From assembly GCA_016781775.1 (NCBI GenBank), contig JADDPR010000487.1, forward strand, positions 1 through 5,065: a DNA stretch of 5,065 nucleotides, given 5' to 3'. The translations under genes were made by a program, and so were the position numbers. The notes beneath the pieces are model-generated. The model worked only from the letters and a program-made list of their open reading frames with translations, was not told the DNA's origin and searched no databases. This document shows positions 1-4,691 of the stretch, piece by piece; the stretch's first letter is position 1, and each line of letters opens with the position of its first letter. This stretch comes from Rubrobacter sp. GTDB taxonomy: Bacteria; Actinomycetota; Rubrobacteria; Rubrobacterales; Rubrobacteraceae.

Positions 1-398
1 CCTGATGGTGAGGCGCTTGGCTCGCTCATGAGGCTTTTCGGACAGTCTCAGAGTTCGAATTCTCGGAAGCTCACATACAGCATGTTGCATAAACCGGACC
101 CCGATCGCCCCCCAGAGCCCTTCGGCGCCCGATCCGGCGCGGGGAGGCGACCACAACATCTTGTGGGGTTGGATAAAGATGCGAAAAGGTGGATGTCGAC
201 GGGCCCCCGGGAAGGCTATTACCTGGAAAGAAAAGGGCCGTTGCAGCCATCTTGTAACGCGAGAAGGAGATGCGGGCCGGACTTTAGGAGGGGGGTAATT
301 AGTGCCGGCCCGATGCTTACGACGATAGCAGGGCGAGGTAGCGGGGGTGTTGCAGGAAGATAACGATTCGGAAACATTTTTCCGGCTGCGGTACGACG
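1..398. other. Left flank without a convincing gene
   Basis: I see no supported gene here. A rightward open frame runs from 28 to 363, but it has no ribosome binding site, mixed third-position bases, a proline/arginine-rich composition typical of chance frames in GC-rich DNA, and no recognisable domain. A 52-codon leftward frame starting near 377 also lacks a binding site and a recognisable product. The stretch does contain a 16-bp palindrome at 151-166 and a 6-bp-stem hairpin at 369-384 (CGGAAA-CATT-TTTCCG). The sequence around 50-64 superficially resembles a tRNA T-loop (TTCGAAT), but its flanks do not pair as a T-stem, so I do not call a tRNA or attachment site. Confidence 0.5.
151..166. 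promoter_or_regulatory. 16-bp palindrome resembling an NrdR box
   Basis: CCACAA-catc-TTGTGG is an inverted repeat with 6-bp arms. Its core fits the pattern C-W-A-N-A-T-N-T-W-G known for NrdR operators, the repressor of ribonucleotide reductase genes. NrdR boxes usually come in helically phased pairs upstream of nrd genes. I find no second box and no nrd gene in this window, so the site may be a chance match or belong to a gene outside the window. Confidence 0.25.
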
Positions 399-429
399 AA
401 GCCGGGCCCCGAAGAGGACCCGGCCGGGT
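399..429 (-). terminator. Terminator-like hairpin, repeat copy A
   Basis: On the minus strand this forms a 10-bp stem, GCCGGGTCCT paired with GGGGCCCGGC around a CTTC loop, with two G-U pairs (hairpin 401-424). It lies 25 bases after the stop of the small membrane-protein gene. The tail is only TTCGTCG, so intrinsic termination may be weak. The 31-bp unit recurs at 790-820 with one difference (G at 406, A at 797). Confidence 0.55.
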
Positions 430-448
430 GGTGCTTATAGTCTCGTCG

Positions 449-559
449 TTAGCCCTTGAGGCTACGCTTCAACAGAACGAGGCTATGAACTATCTTCAAT
501 GCTATTGCCACACAACTTAACGACAAATAGATCAGATATAGGACGATCGTGATCTCCAC
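449..559 (-). CDS. 36-residue single-helix membrane protein
   Basis: The product is about 36 residues: a short start (MEIT), a continuous hydrophobic stretch from roughly residue 4 to 30 rich in Leu/Ile/Val with one Cys, and a basic end (KRSLKG). It should be an inner-membrane peptide. I chose the GTG at 557-559 because it is preceded, 8 bases away, by AAGGAGGTG, one of the best possible matches to the 16S rRNA 3' end. The frame stays open further upstream to an ATG at 649, but that extension has no such site. Base composition (below 50% GC) is clearly lower than in the neighbours. Size and layout recall type I toxin or holin-like peptides, but I do not recognise a family. It is flanked by hairpins on both sides, so it is probably an independently controlled unit. 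Confidence 0.6.
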   Translation of the reverse strand: MEITIVLYLIYLSLSCVAIALKIVHSLVLLKRSLKG

Positions 560-574
560 GGTAATCACCTCCTT
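560..574 (-). promoter_or_regulatory. Near-perfect ribosome binding site for the small membrane protein
   Basis: The minus strand reads AAGGAGGTGATTACC directly before GTG. Nine consecutive bases complement the usual bacterial anti-Shine-Dalgarno sequence with optimal spacing. This decides the start codon and implies high translation potential whenever the message is made. Confidence 0.75.
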
Positions 575-649
575 AAAGGAATCGGGGGCGGGGTCGCAGA
601 GCAAAACCGTCGTGCTTCCCGCCCGAGCTTGGGCGTTAGTAGAGGGCAC

Positions 650-684
650 AAAAAAGGCCCCTCACCTACTAGGTGGCTAAGGGC
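650..684 (-). terminator. Hairpin with T6 tail upstream of the small gene
   Basis: On the minus strand GCCCTT pairs with AGGGGC (one G-U), followed by a 3-base bulge and a second 5-bp stem CACCT/AGGTG with an AGT loop, and then TTTTTT (plus-strand A run 650-655). This is a good intrinsic terminator shape. It ends about 75 bases before the ribosome binding site of the small membrane gene. It could end a short leftward RNA starting near 720, or act as an attenuator in that gene's leader. Confidence 0.6.
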
Positions 685-701
685 TTCTTTGATGCGCTCC
701 T

Positions 702-718
702 ACTGTTAAGAAAACAGT
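702..718. repeat. Inverted repeat ACTGTT-N5-AACAGT
   Basis: Perfect 6-bp arms with a 5-base AAGAA centre, lying between two leftward hairpins. The 9-mer ACAGTTTGC overlapping its right arm (714-722) recurs in the perfect palindrome at 4429-4444. It could be an operator for leftward transcription toward the small membrane gene. I see no convincing promoter hexamers around it. Confidence 0.35.
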
Positions 719-786
719 TTGCCTAAGATGTCCCGATTCGTGGGGTCAAACCGTTTGGGAGCGATGCACGGGGATCGAGGCGCACG

Positions 787-820
787 AAAAAGCCGGACCC
801 CGAAGAGGACCCGGCCGGGT
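787..820 (-). terminator. Intrinsic terminator of the SWIM gene, repeat copy B
   Basis: On the minus strand GCCGGGTCCT pairs with GGGGTCCGGC (three G-U pairs) around CTTC, followed by TTTTT. The hairpin (792-815) begins 14 bases after the stop codon of the SWIM-domain gene, the right place for a rho-independent terminator. The 31-bp unit 790-820 matches 399-429 at 30 of 31 positions. Confidence 0.75.
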
Positions 821-828
821 TGGTTTTG

Positions 829-1242
829 CTACGCTTCGCCGTGCTCGCGGGCGCAGCGTCGGCAGAGGACGTCGCCCTCGAAGAAGCTGAGGCTGTCGGC
901 GCCGACCTCGACGAGTTCGCGGGACCAAACCCGCTCCCCGCACCCGTCGCAGACCGCGCTCTTCTTGGCGACGCGCCCGGCGGCCACGACGTGGGAGCAA
1001 TGGCCGTGCGAGGCGAAGCCCCGGCACTCGCACCTGTTCCGCTCGGGGCGGGTCCCCGTCCTGACCTCGTACACGTTGCCGGCGTCGGTGCCGGAGGGGA
1101 CGAGCCAACGGCCGCCGCCCTGGTAGGAGTCGAGGATCTCGTCCGCGTGGAGCTCGTAGAGGCCGAGGCCGCGCAAGACGTAGCCAGGCACGGTTTCGGG
1201 GGTGGATGGGTGCGCTGGTGCGCTAGACTTCTGGTCGATCAT
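829..1242 (-). CDS. Small SWIM-type zinc-finger protein
   Basis: This 137-residue protein has a SWIM signature: a strand ending in VYEV (57-60), then C71-x-C73, a short insert, and C82-x-H84 followed by VVAA, which is the CxC...CxH zinc site. A second likely zinc knuckle follows, C98-x2-C101 and C127-x2-C130. SWIM domains bind DNA or protein and occur in SWI2/SNF2 helicases, MuDR transposases and many small proteins of mobile elements. No helicase or nuclease domain is attached here. The ATG at 1242 is supported by GGAGG six bases upstream. It is transcribed away from the XRE operon from a promoter sharing the same -35 box, and it has its own terminator. The role is unknown; a nucleic-acid-binding accessory factor for the element is the reasonable inference. 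Confidence 0.85.
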   Translation of the reverse strand: MIDQKSSAPAHPSTPETVPGYVLRGLGLYELHADEILDSYQGGGRWLVPSGTDAGNVYEVRTGTRPERNRCECRGFASHGHCSHVVAAGRVAKKSAVCDGCGERVWSRELVEVGADSLSFFEGDVLCRRCAREHGEA

Positions 1243-1309
1243 CGGTTGCCTCCGATGGTCCGGCCCGGGGGTGTTGGTAGCACCGCTCGGGCATTGCTAT
1301 GTCTCCACT

Positions 1310-1338
1310 ATTAAACCAAATCTGCAAATATCTTGCAA
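1310..1338 (-). promoter_or_regulatory. Leftward promoter of the SWIM gene
   Basis: On the minus strand -35 TTGCAA (1338-1333), a 17-bp spacer and -10 TTTAAT (1315-1310) give a good sigma-70-type promoter. The start site should fall near 1303, leaving a leader of about 60 bases before the ATG at 1242. Confidence 0.65.
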
Positions 1339-1345
1339 GTATTTT
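1322..1345. promoter_or_regulatory. Probable operator overlapping both promoters
   Basis: The AT-rich core holds the 8-bp palindrome CTTGCAAG (1332-1339), flanked symmetrically by TAT and then AAA/TTT. It also holds TGCAA-N5-TTGCA (1323-1337) and an 11-bp-period direct repeat (TGCAAATATCT, TGCAAGTATTT). It sits on the common -35 element, where a dimeric XRE regulator could repress both directions at once. Binding by the adjacent regulator is inferred from position. Confidence 0.5.
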
Positions 1346-1361
1346 TCGTCCATATTACAAT
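1333..1361 (+). promoter_or_regulatory. Rightward promoter of the XRE-replication operon
   Basis: TTGCAA (1333-1338), a 17-bp spacer and TACAAT (1356-1361) closely match the sigma-70 consensus. Transcription should begin near 1368, only about 20 bases before the ATG at 1388. This is the one strong promoter seen for the three overlapping genes that follow. Confidence 0.7.
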
Positions 1362-1387
1362 AATCGGCATGTAGCCGACCGAGAGAG

Positions 1388-2122
1388 ATGGCGGACATGC
1401 AGATACCGAAGTTGAGAGAGTGGCGGGAACGCCGAGGACTAACGCAAAAGGAGCTGGCCCAGGTAGCCAGGGTTAGCCCTCGAAGCGTTGCCGGCTACGA
1501 AGCAGGCCAGAGCATCAGGCCGAACACGGCCCGGAAAATTGCTGATGCGCTCGAGATAGCTGTAGAAGACCTACTGAATACCGCCGGAGAGTACGAGCTA
1601 GACAGGTGGGAGAAGAGCCGCCCAAAAGCGGACGCGCCGCCGTCGCCTGATCTTCCCGAAGAGGGGGACGCAGGGGCGGCGGCGCTTCTGGCTTGGCTGG
1701 AGCACTTGAACCTCACGCTGGAGCGGGGGAAGGAACTGCGGGGCGAATTTCGGAAGCTCACCGAATACATGACGAACACTCCTCAGGAGGAGCGTGAGCC
1801 CATAGCAGCCGAGCAGCGGATCGCGTGGGTCTTCTCTGGGTGCCTCGAATTCTCGATGGCCGTGTCGAGGGCTGCAAAGGCGTACCGCAAGCGCCTCGCG
1901 CCGCTCCTTGAAGGGGACGGGTTGTCGCCGCGAGAGGAGGAGTTACTCCGCGTCATGCGCTCGAGGCTCGAAGAGATCCAATCAATAAGGAGACGCTTCC
2001 TCGACCTGATCCAGAAAACGCACCGCCTAAGCGCAGACACCCAGCACACCGAGAAGATGCTCCGAGAGCTGGGGCAGGAGTTGGGCGTCCCAGAGTCGGA
2101 CATGGTGCCGAAGGATGTTTGA
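1388..2122 (+). CDS. XRE-family HTH regulator with long helical C-terminus
   Basis: A 244-residue regulator. Residues about 7-63 form a Cro/CI-type helix-turn-helix: LREWRERRGLTQKELA, then the recognition helix SPRSVAGYEAG, then IRPNTARKIADALEI and the closing DLL. Residues 70-95 are a charged Pro-rich linker. Residues about 95-240 are predicted largely helical and heptad-like, probably for dimerisation or signal sensing; I see no peptidase or enzyme motif. The start is ATG 1388 or ATG 1397; GAGAG at 1381-1387 is better spaced for the second. As first gene of the operon with a symmetric operator-like site at its promoter, it is probably an autoregulator of the replication genes and of the divergent SWIM gene. 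The stop overlaps the next start (TTGA), indicating coupled translation. Confidence 0.88.
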   Translation: MADMQIPKLREWRERRGLTQKELAQVARVSPRSVAGYEAGQSIRPNTARKIADALEIAVEDLLNTAGEYELDRWEKSRPKADAPPSPDLPEEGDAGAAALLAWLEHLNLTLERGKELRGEFRKLTEYMTNTPQEEREPIAAEQRIAWVFSGCLEFSMAVSRAAKAYRKRLAPLLEGDGLSPREEELLRVMRSRLEEIQSIRRRFLDLIQKTHRLSADTQHTEKMLRELGQELGVPESDMVPKDV

Positions 2123-4122
2123 AGGCAAGGAAAAGGCCGGGTGTCCGCCCGGCCAGATCAGCACTCCCCTACGACAAGGAGCTTGAATTGATTATACAGG
2201 ACTCCGGGTGTGTCCGAGAGGCCGCAAGAGGCTACCTGGACAAAGGCCTGCAAGTGGTCCCCATCCCACTCAACGAGAAGAACCCGGGATACTCGGGCTG
2301 GGAAAAGACCCGCATCAAGCCGGAAGACATCCCCCGACGTTTCCCCCGGCAAAAGAACATCGGTGTCTTGCTAGGGGAACCCTCCAATTGGCACGTAGAC
2401 GTCGACCTGGACGTCCCGGAGGCGCTGAAGATCGCGGGACGGTTCCTCCCCCCGACCCAGACGAGCGGGCGGGCGAGCGCCCCGCACTCCCACTGGTGGT
2501 ATCGGGCGGTCGGGACGGTTACGAAGAAGTTTCGTGATGTGAACTTGAAGATGCTGGTCGAACTCAGGTCAACCGGAGGCCAGACGGTTGTCTACCCCAG
2601 CATCCACCCGAGCGGCGAGCAGTACGTCTGGCATGAGACCCCCGACGTAGAGGTGATCAACGCCGCCGATCTCAAACGCAGCGTCCAGGAACTCGCCACG
2701 GCGGTCCTGATCGCCCGTCACGTCCCGCCGGAGGGCGGGAGGCATGATTTCGCGCTCGCGCTGGCCGGGTTTATGCTCCGAGACGGCCGGCTCGACCCGA
2801 AAACCGTAGAGGCTATTTTGCAAGCCGCTTGGTTCTCGGCGGGCGCGGCTAGTCGGTCCGCATTACGGGACATCTCGGGCATCATCGCAGACACACCGCG
2901 CAGCCTGAAGGCGGGCAAGAGGGTCAAAGGTGGCGGCGAACTCCACAAGATGGTGCCGCATCTCCCCTCGAGGATCGGCGACTACTGGGAATGGGACAAC
3001 GAGGAGCCCGAAGAGGCAGAGCAACCAAAGAAGGCGCGCTTCGAGCGCATCGACCTCGGCGAACCCATCGAGAGTGGCATGGAGCCGGCGGAAATGCTGG
3101 TCCCGGACGTCCTCTACGCCGGGAGCGTCCACGGGATCTACTCCGCTGGGGGGAAGGGGAAGACGTTCTTCGCCCTATGGCTGATGAAGCAAGTCATAGA
3201 GCAAGACAGGCCGGTGATGCTACTGGACCAGGAGAACGGCGTCCGAATCGTTTCGGAGCGGTTACGGGCCCTCGGCGTCGACGCCGAACACGCTCGACGC
3301 AACCTCTTCTACTATCCGTTCCCCTCCATGCCTCTTTCCGGCGAAGCATCGGCAGAGTTCGAGGAGATGCTAGACAAGGTCAAGCCCGCACTGGTGGTCT
3401 TCGACTCCTGGATTAACTTCCTAGCGAGCGCCGGCCTCGACGAGAACAGCTCCGTCGATATCGCGTTGTGGGCGGACCTGTACTCGCAGAAGTGTCGCCA
3501 ACGAGGCATGGCGGTCCTGCTCCTGGACCACATCCCGAAAGACGGGAACACCGCGCGCGGATCGGGCAGGAAGCTCGACTACGTCGATGTCATGTGGGAG
3601 CTCACCAAGCCCCAGGACTTCGACCGTGAGACCGTCGGACGCATCGACCTGAGGCTCAAAAAAGACCGCGAAGGATGGATGCCCTCGGGCGTTGCGTTCG
3701 CGGTCGGGGGTAAGGACGGGAAGCTGGTCTTCGGCCGCACTACTTTCGACAGTTCCATGCTCGCACCGGATCGCCTGCTCCCCTCAGACCTCGCCGCGCT
3801 CGCCGCTTTGAAGTCGTTTGGATCTTCGGGAGTCCGCGACAAAGAATGGCGCGAAGAGGCCATAAAAAGAGGTCTCGCCAGGACCACGTACTACCGGGCT
3901 CGGGGGAACTTGTTGGAACAGGGCCACGCCGAGGAAGTGATGGGGAAGTACTTCCACAAAGTTCCTGCAAAAGAGGAGTCCCATTCGGTACCACCGGAGT
4001 CCCACGGGACTCATGGGACTACGGCTAATGGTGGGAAGTCCCATGAGTCCCACCACCCTAAGGGGTGGGACCATGGGACTAACCAAGCTGGGACCGAGGA
4101 AGTGTGGGAGGAACGCTTCTAA
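2119..4122 (+). CDS. Bifunctional primase-polymerase / RecA-like replicative helicase
   Basis: This 667-residue replication protein begins with an archaeo-eukaryotic-type primase-polymerase domain (about 33-195). Its motif I is HVDVDLD with metal-binding D94 and D96, its SxH-type motif is PHSHWWY (122-128), and its third acid is E148, followed by GGQTVVYPSIHPSG. A PriCT-like helical segment follows (GGRHDFALALAGFML, about 207-260). The AAA_25/RepA-like hexameric helicase domain (about 310-545) has Walker A SAGGKGKT (342-349), Walker B ALVVFDS (424-430), LLLDHIP with H471, and an arginine-finger-like RGSG (480-483). A winged-helix-like segment spans about 555-616. Residues 619-667 are a Ser/His/Gly-rich disordered tail encoded by DNA repeats. 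Such fusions drive replication of plasmids, phages and integrative elements. The start is TTG 2119, overlapping the previous stop; TTG 2188 has a better ribosome binding site and also keeps the whole domain. Confidence 0.92.
   Translation: MKARKRPGVRPARSALPYDKELELIIQDSGCVREAARGYLDKGLQVVPIPLNEKNPGYSGWEKTRIKPEDIPRRFPRQKNIGVLLGEPSNWHVDVDLDVPEALKIAGRFLPPTQTSGRASAPHSHWWYRAVGTVTKKFRDVNLKMLVELRSTGGQTVVYPSIHPSGEQYVWHETPDVEVINAADLKRSVQELATAVLIARHVPPEGGRHDFALALAGFMLRDGRLDPKTVEAILQAAWFSAGAASRSALRDISGIIADTPRSLKAGKRVKGGGELHKMVPHLPSRIGDYWEWDNEEPEEAEQPKKARFERIDLGEPIESGMEPAEMLVPDVLYAGSVHGIYSAGGKGKTFFALWLMKQVIEQDRPVMLLDQENGVRIVSERLRALGVDAEHARRNLFYYPFPSMPLSGEASAEFEEMLDKVKPALVVFDSWINFLASAGLDENSSVDIALWADLYSQKCRQRGMAVLLLDHIPKDGNTARGSGRKLDYVDVMWELTKPQDFDRETVGRIDLRLKKDREGWMPSGVAFAVGGKDGKLVFGRTTFDSSMLAPDRLLPSDLAALAALKSFGSSGVRDKEWREEAIKRGLARTTYYRARGNLLEQGHAEEVMGKYFHKVPAKEESHSVPPESHGTHGTTANGGKSHESHHPKGWDHGTNQAGTEEVWEERF
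2176..2190 (+). promoter_or_regulatory. Alternative start site inside the primase-helicase gene
   Basis: AAGGAG (2176-2181), six bases and an in-frame TTG (2188-2190) form a better initiation site than the AAGGA placed only three bases before TTG 2119. Starting here would remove 23 residues that lie before the primase fold. The true start could be either, or both could be used. Confidence 0.45.
3977..4095. repeat. Cluster of nine GTCCC/GGGAC motifs in the helicase tail
   Basis: GTCCCA occurs at 3978, 3999, 4038 and 4047. TGGGAC occurs at 4014, 4066, 4074 and 4089. A further GGGAC starts at 4006. Together they form nested inverted repeats, including the perfect 7-bp-arm palindrome GAGTCCC-AC-GGGACTC at 3997-4012. 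The encoded residues are a low-complexity Ser-His-Gly-Thr tail past the folded domains, as expected if the DNA rather than the protein is selected. Candidate functions are a replication origin, helicase loading site or regulatory RNA structure. Confidence 0.7.
4037..4080. repeat. Long hairpin with 17-bp stem
   Basis: AGTCCCATG (4037-4045) pairs with CATGGGACT (4072-4080), and GTCCCACC (4047-4054) pairs with GGTGGGAC (4064-4071). Only one bulged A (4046) interrupts the stem, and the loop is 9 bases. No T run follows, and it lies inside the coding region, so it is not a normal terminator. As single-stranded DNA it would fold strongly, as hairpin origins do. Confidence 0.75.
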
Positions 4123-4358
4123 TGGATGCGGTAACCACGCTCCGCACACTACGCCGCCGGGGCTACGCGGCCGCCGTCGAAGGGGGGAGGCTCAAGCTGC
4201 GCGGTCCCGCCAAGCCGCCCGAGGACCTCTACGCGGCCATCCTCAAGCACCGGGACGAGCTAGTCCGCCTGGTCGAAGAGGAGATCGTCGTCGACGAGCT
4301 GGAGGTATTCGAGATGGCCCACGCGTTCTTCGGCAAGGGCCACAGGGGCGCAGCGTGA
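4122..4358 (+). CDS. TubC_N docking-domain-like small protein
   Basis: A 78-residue protein. Residues 1-50 match the pattern of the TubC N-terminal docking-domain fold: a first helix (DAVTTLRTLRRRGY), a two-stranded turn (AAAVEGGRLKLRGPA) and a helix pair (EDLYAAILKHRDELVRLV). In polyketide/peptide synthetases this domain docks partner subunits. Free-standing forms occur beside primase and helicase genes of mobile elements, where their role is not settled. An acidic helical extension (EEEIVVDELEVFEMA) follows. The ATG overlaps the stop of the helicase gene by one base (TAATG), with GGAGG ten bases upstream, so translation is coupled. Inference: an adaptor for the primase-helicase or another replication partner. 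Recognition is from sequence pattern only. Confidence 0.75.
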   Translation: MDAVTTLRTLRRRGYAAAVEGGRLKLRGPAKPPEDLYAAILKHRDELVRLVEEEIVVDELEVFEMAHAFFGKGHRGAA

Positions 4359-4386
4359 TCGCGCTCGCCCCCGGTCGGCTACCTAT

Positions 4387-4420
4387 GGGGGAGGCGGCGC
4401 TTCCGTCGCCCTTCCCCTTT
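4387..4420 (+). terminator. Hairpin terminator after the replication operon
   Basis: GGGGGAGGCGGCG (4387-4399) pairs with 4404-4417 around a CTTC loop, giving 13 pairs with two G-U pairs and one bulged C, followed by TTT. It begins 28 bases after the stop of the last operon gene. The T tail is short, so termination may be partial. Confidence 0.5.
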
Positions 4421-4428
4421 GACGCGCC

Positions 4429-4444
4429 GCAAACTACAGTTTGC
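4429..4444. promoter_or_regulatory. Perfect palindrome GCAAACT-AC-AGTTTGC
   Basis: Seven-base arms with a 2-base centre, in the gap between the operon terminator and the next gene. The inner CAAAC-N4-GTTTG is one base per half-site from the Gram-positive SOS box CGAAC-N4-GTTCG, so a LexA-type repressor is possible. It also shares TGCAAA (as TTTGCA, 4440-4445) with the operator region at 1323-1328, so the element's own XRE regulator is an alternative. Confidence 0.5.
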
Positions 4445-4456
4445 ACCCGGCCTCGA

Positions 4457-4472
4457 GGAGCGCAGGCGCTCC
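4457..4472. repeat. Perfect palindrome GGAGCGC-AG-GCGCTCC
   Basis: A second 7-2-7 palindrome, centred 28 bp after the one at 4429-4444 but unrelated in sequence. It may be a protein-binding site or a small RNA hairpin (6-bp stem, CAGG loop). No function can be assigned. Confidence 0.4.
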
Positions 4473-4574
4473 CCGCTCCCCGTCCTATGGGCGTCTCGAC
4501 CGGGGCGGAGCCTTCCGTTTGTCCTGTTTGTCTACTCAGCACACCTACAAAATCGAGAATGAGAGGAGGTCTTG

Positions 4575-4691
4575 ATGCACGACGTTGTGGCCGGGTTCGG
4601 CCTGGCCCTGGTGGTCGGGGACGCTGGCGCGGCGCTGGTGGCGCTCGTCTCGGCGGCCGCGGAGAGGATGGGAGGAGAGCGATGGACGTAG
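4575..4691 (+). CDS. 38-residue hydrophobic small protein
   Basis: The predicted peptide has a short polar start (MHD), an Ala/Val/Leu/Gly-rich hydrophobic stretch from about residue 4 to 29 that could form one membrane helix, and a short charged end (ERMGGERWT). The ATG has a strong binding site, AGGAGGT, five bases upstream. The end of the gene contains the ribosome binding site and start of the next gene, so the two overlap by 10 bases in different frames and are probably coupled. No family is recognised. The upstream gap contains a weak -10-like TACAAA (4546-4551) without a clear -35. The small size and the chance of open frames in GC-rich DNA keep confidence moderate. Confidence 0.55.
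   Translation: MHDVVAGFGLALVVGDAGAALVALVSAAAERMGGERWT

Noticed and set aside
50..64. TTCGAAT resembling a tRNA T-loop, possible attachment site
   Set aside because: The flanking five bases on each side do not pair as a T-stem, and no acceptor, D or anticodon arms fit.
28..363. Rightward 111-codon open frame in the left flank
   Set aside because: No ribosome binding site, weak third-position GC bias, no recognisable domain and low-complexity basic composition; most likely a chance frame.
449..649. Longer 66-residue version of the small membrane protein starting at ATG 649
   Set aside because: The extra 30 residues are polar and unlike the rest, they lack a ribosome binding site, and they run through the non-coding leader; the internal GTG has a near-perfect site.
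744..749. Leftward -35-like TTGACC for the small membrane gene
   Set aside because: At 16-18 bp spacing the -10 candidates (TTAGGC, TAGGCA) match the consensus poorly, so no promoter is called.
820..1314. Rightward open frame opposite the SWIM gene
   Set aside because: It is the antisense shadow of a gene with clear zinc-binding motifs, start signal, promoter and terminator on the minus strand.
3977..4095. CRISPR-like or tandem repeat array
   Set aside because: Motif spacing is irregular, orientations alternate, and there are no uniform repeats or spacers; inverted repeats inside a coding tail describe it better.
4013..4681. Long rightward frame upstream of the 94-residue gene, including a GTG at 4355 overlapping the previous stop (GTGA)
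   Set aside because: The frame crosses the helicase tail, the TubC-like gene, a hairpin terminator and two palindromes. Third-position GC bias fades, and strong separate start signals exist at 4575 and 4682.
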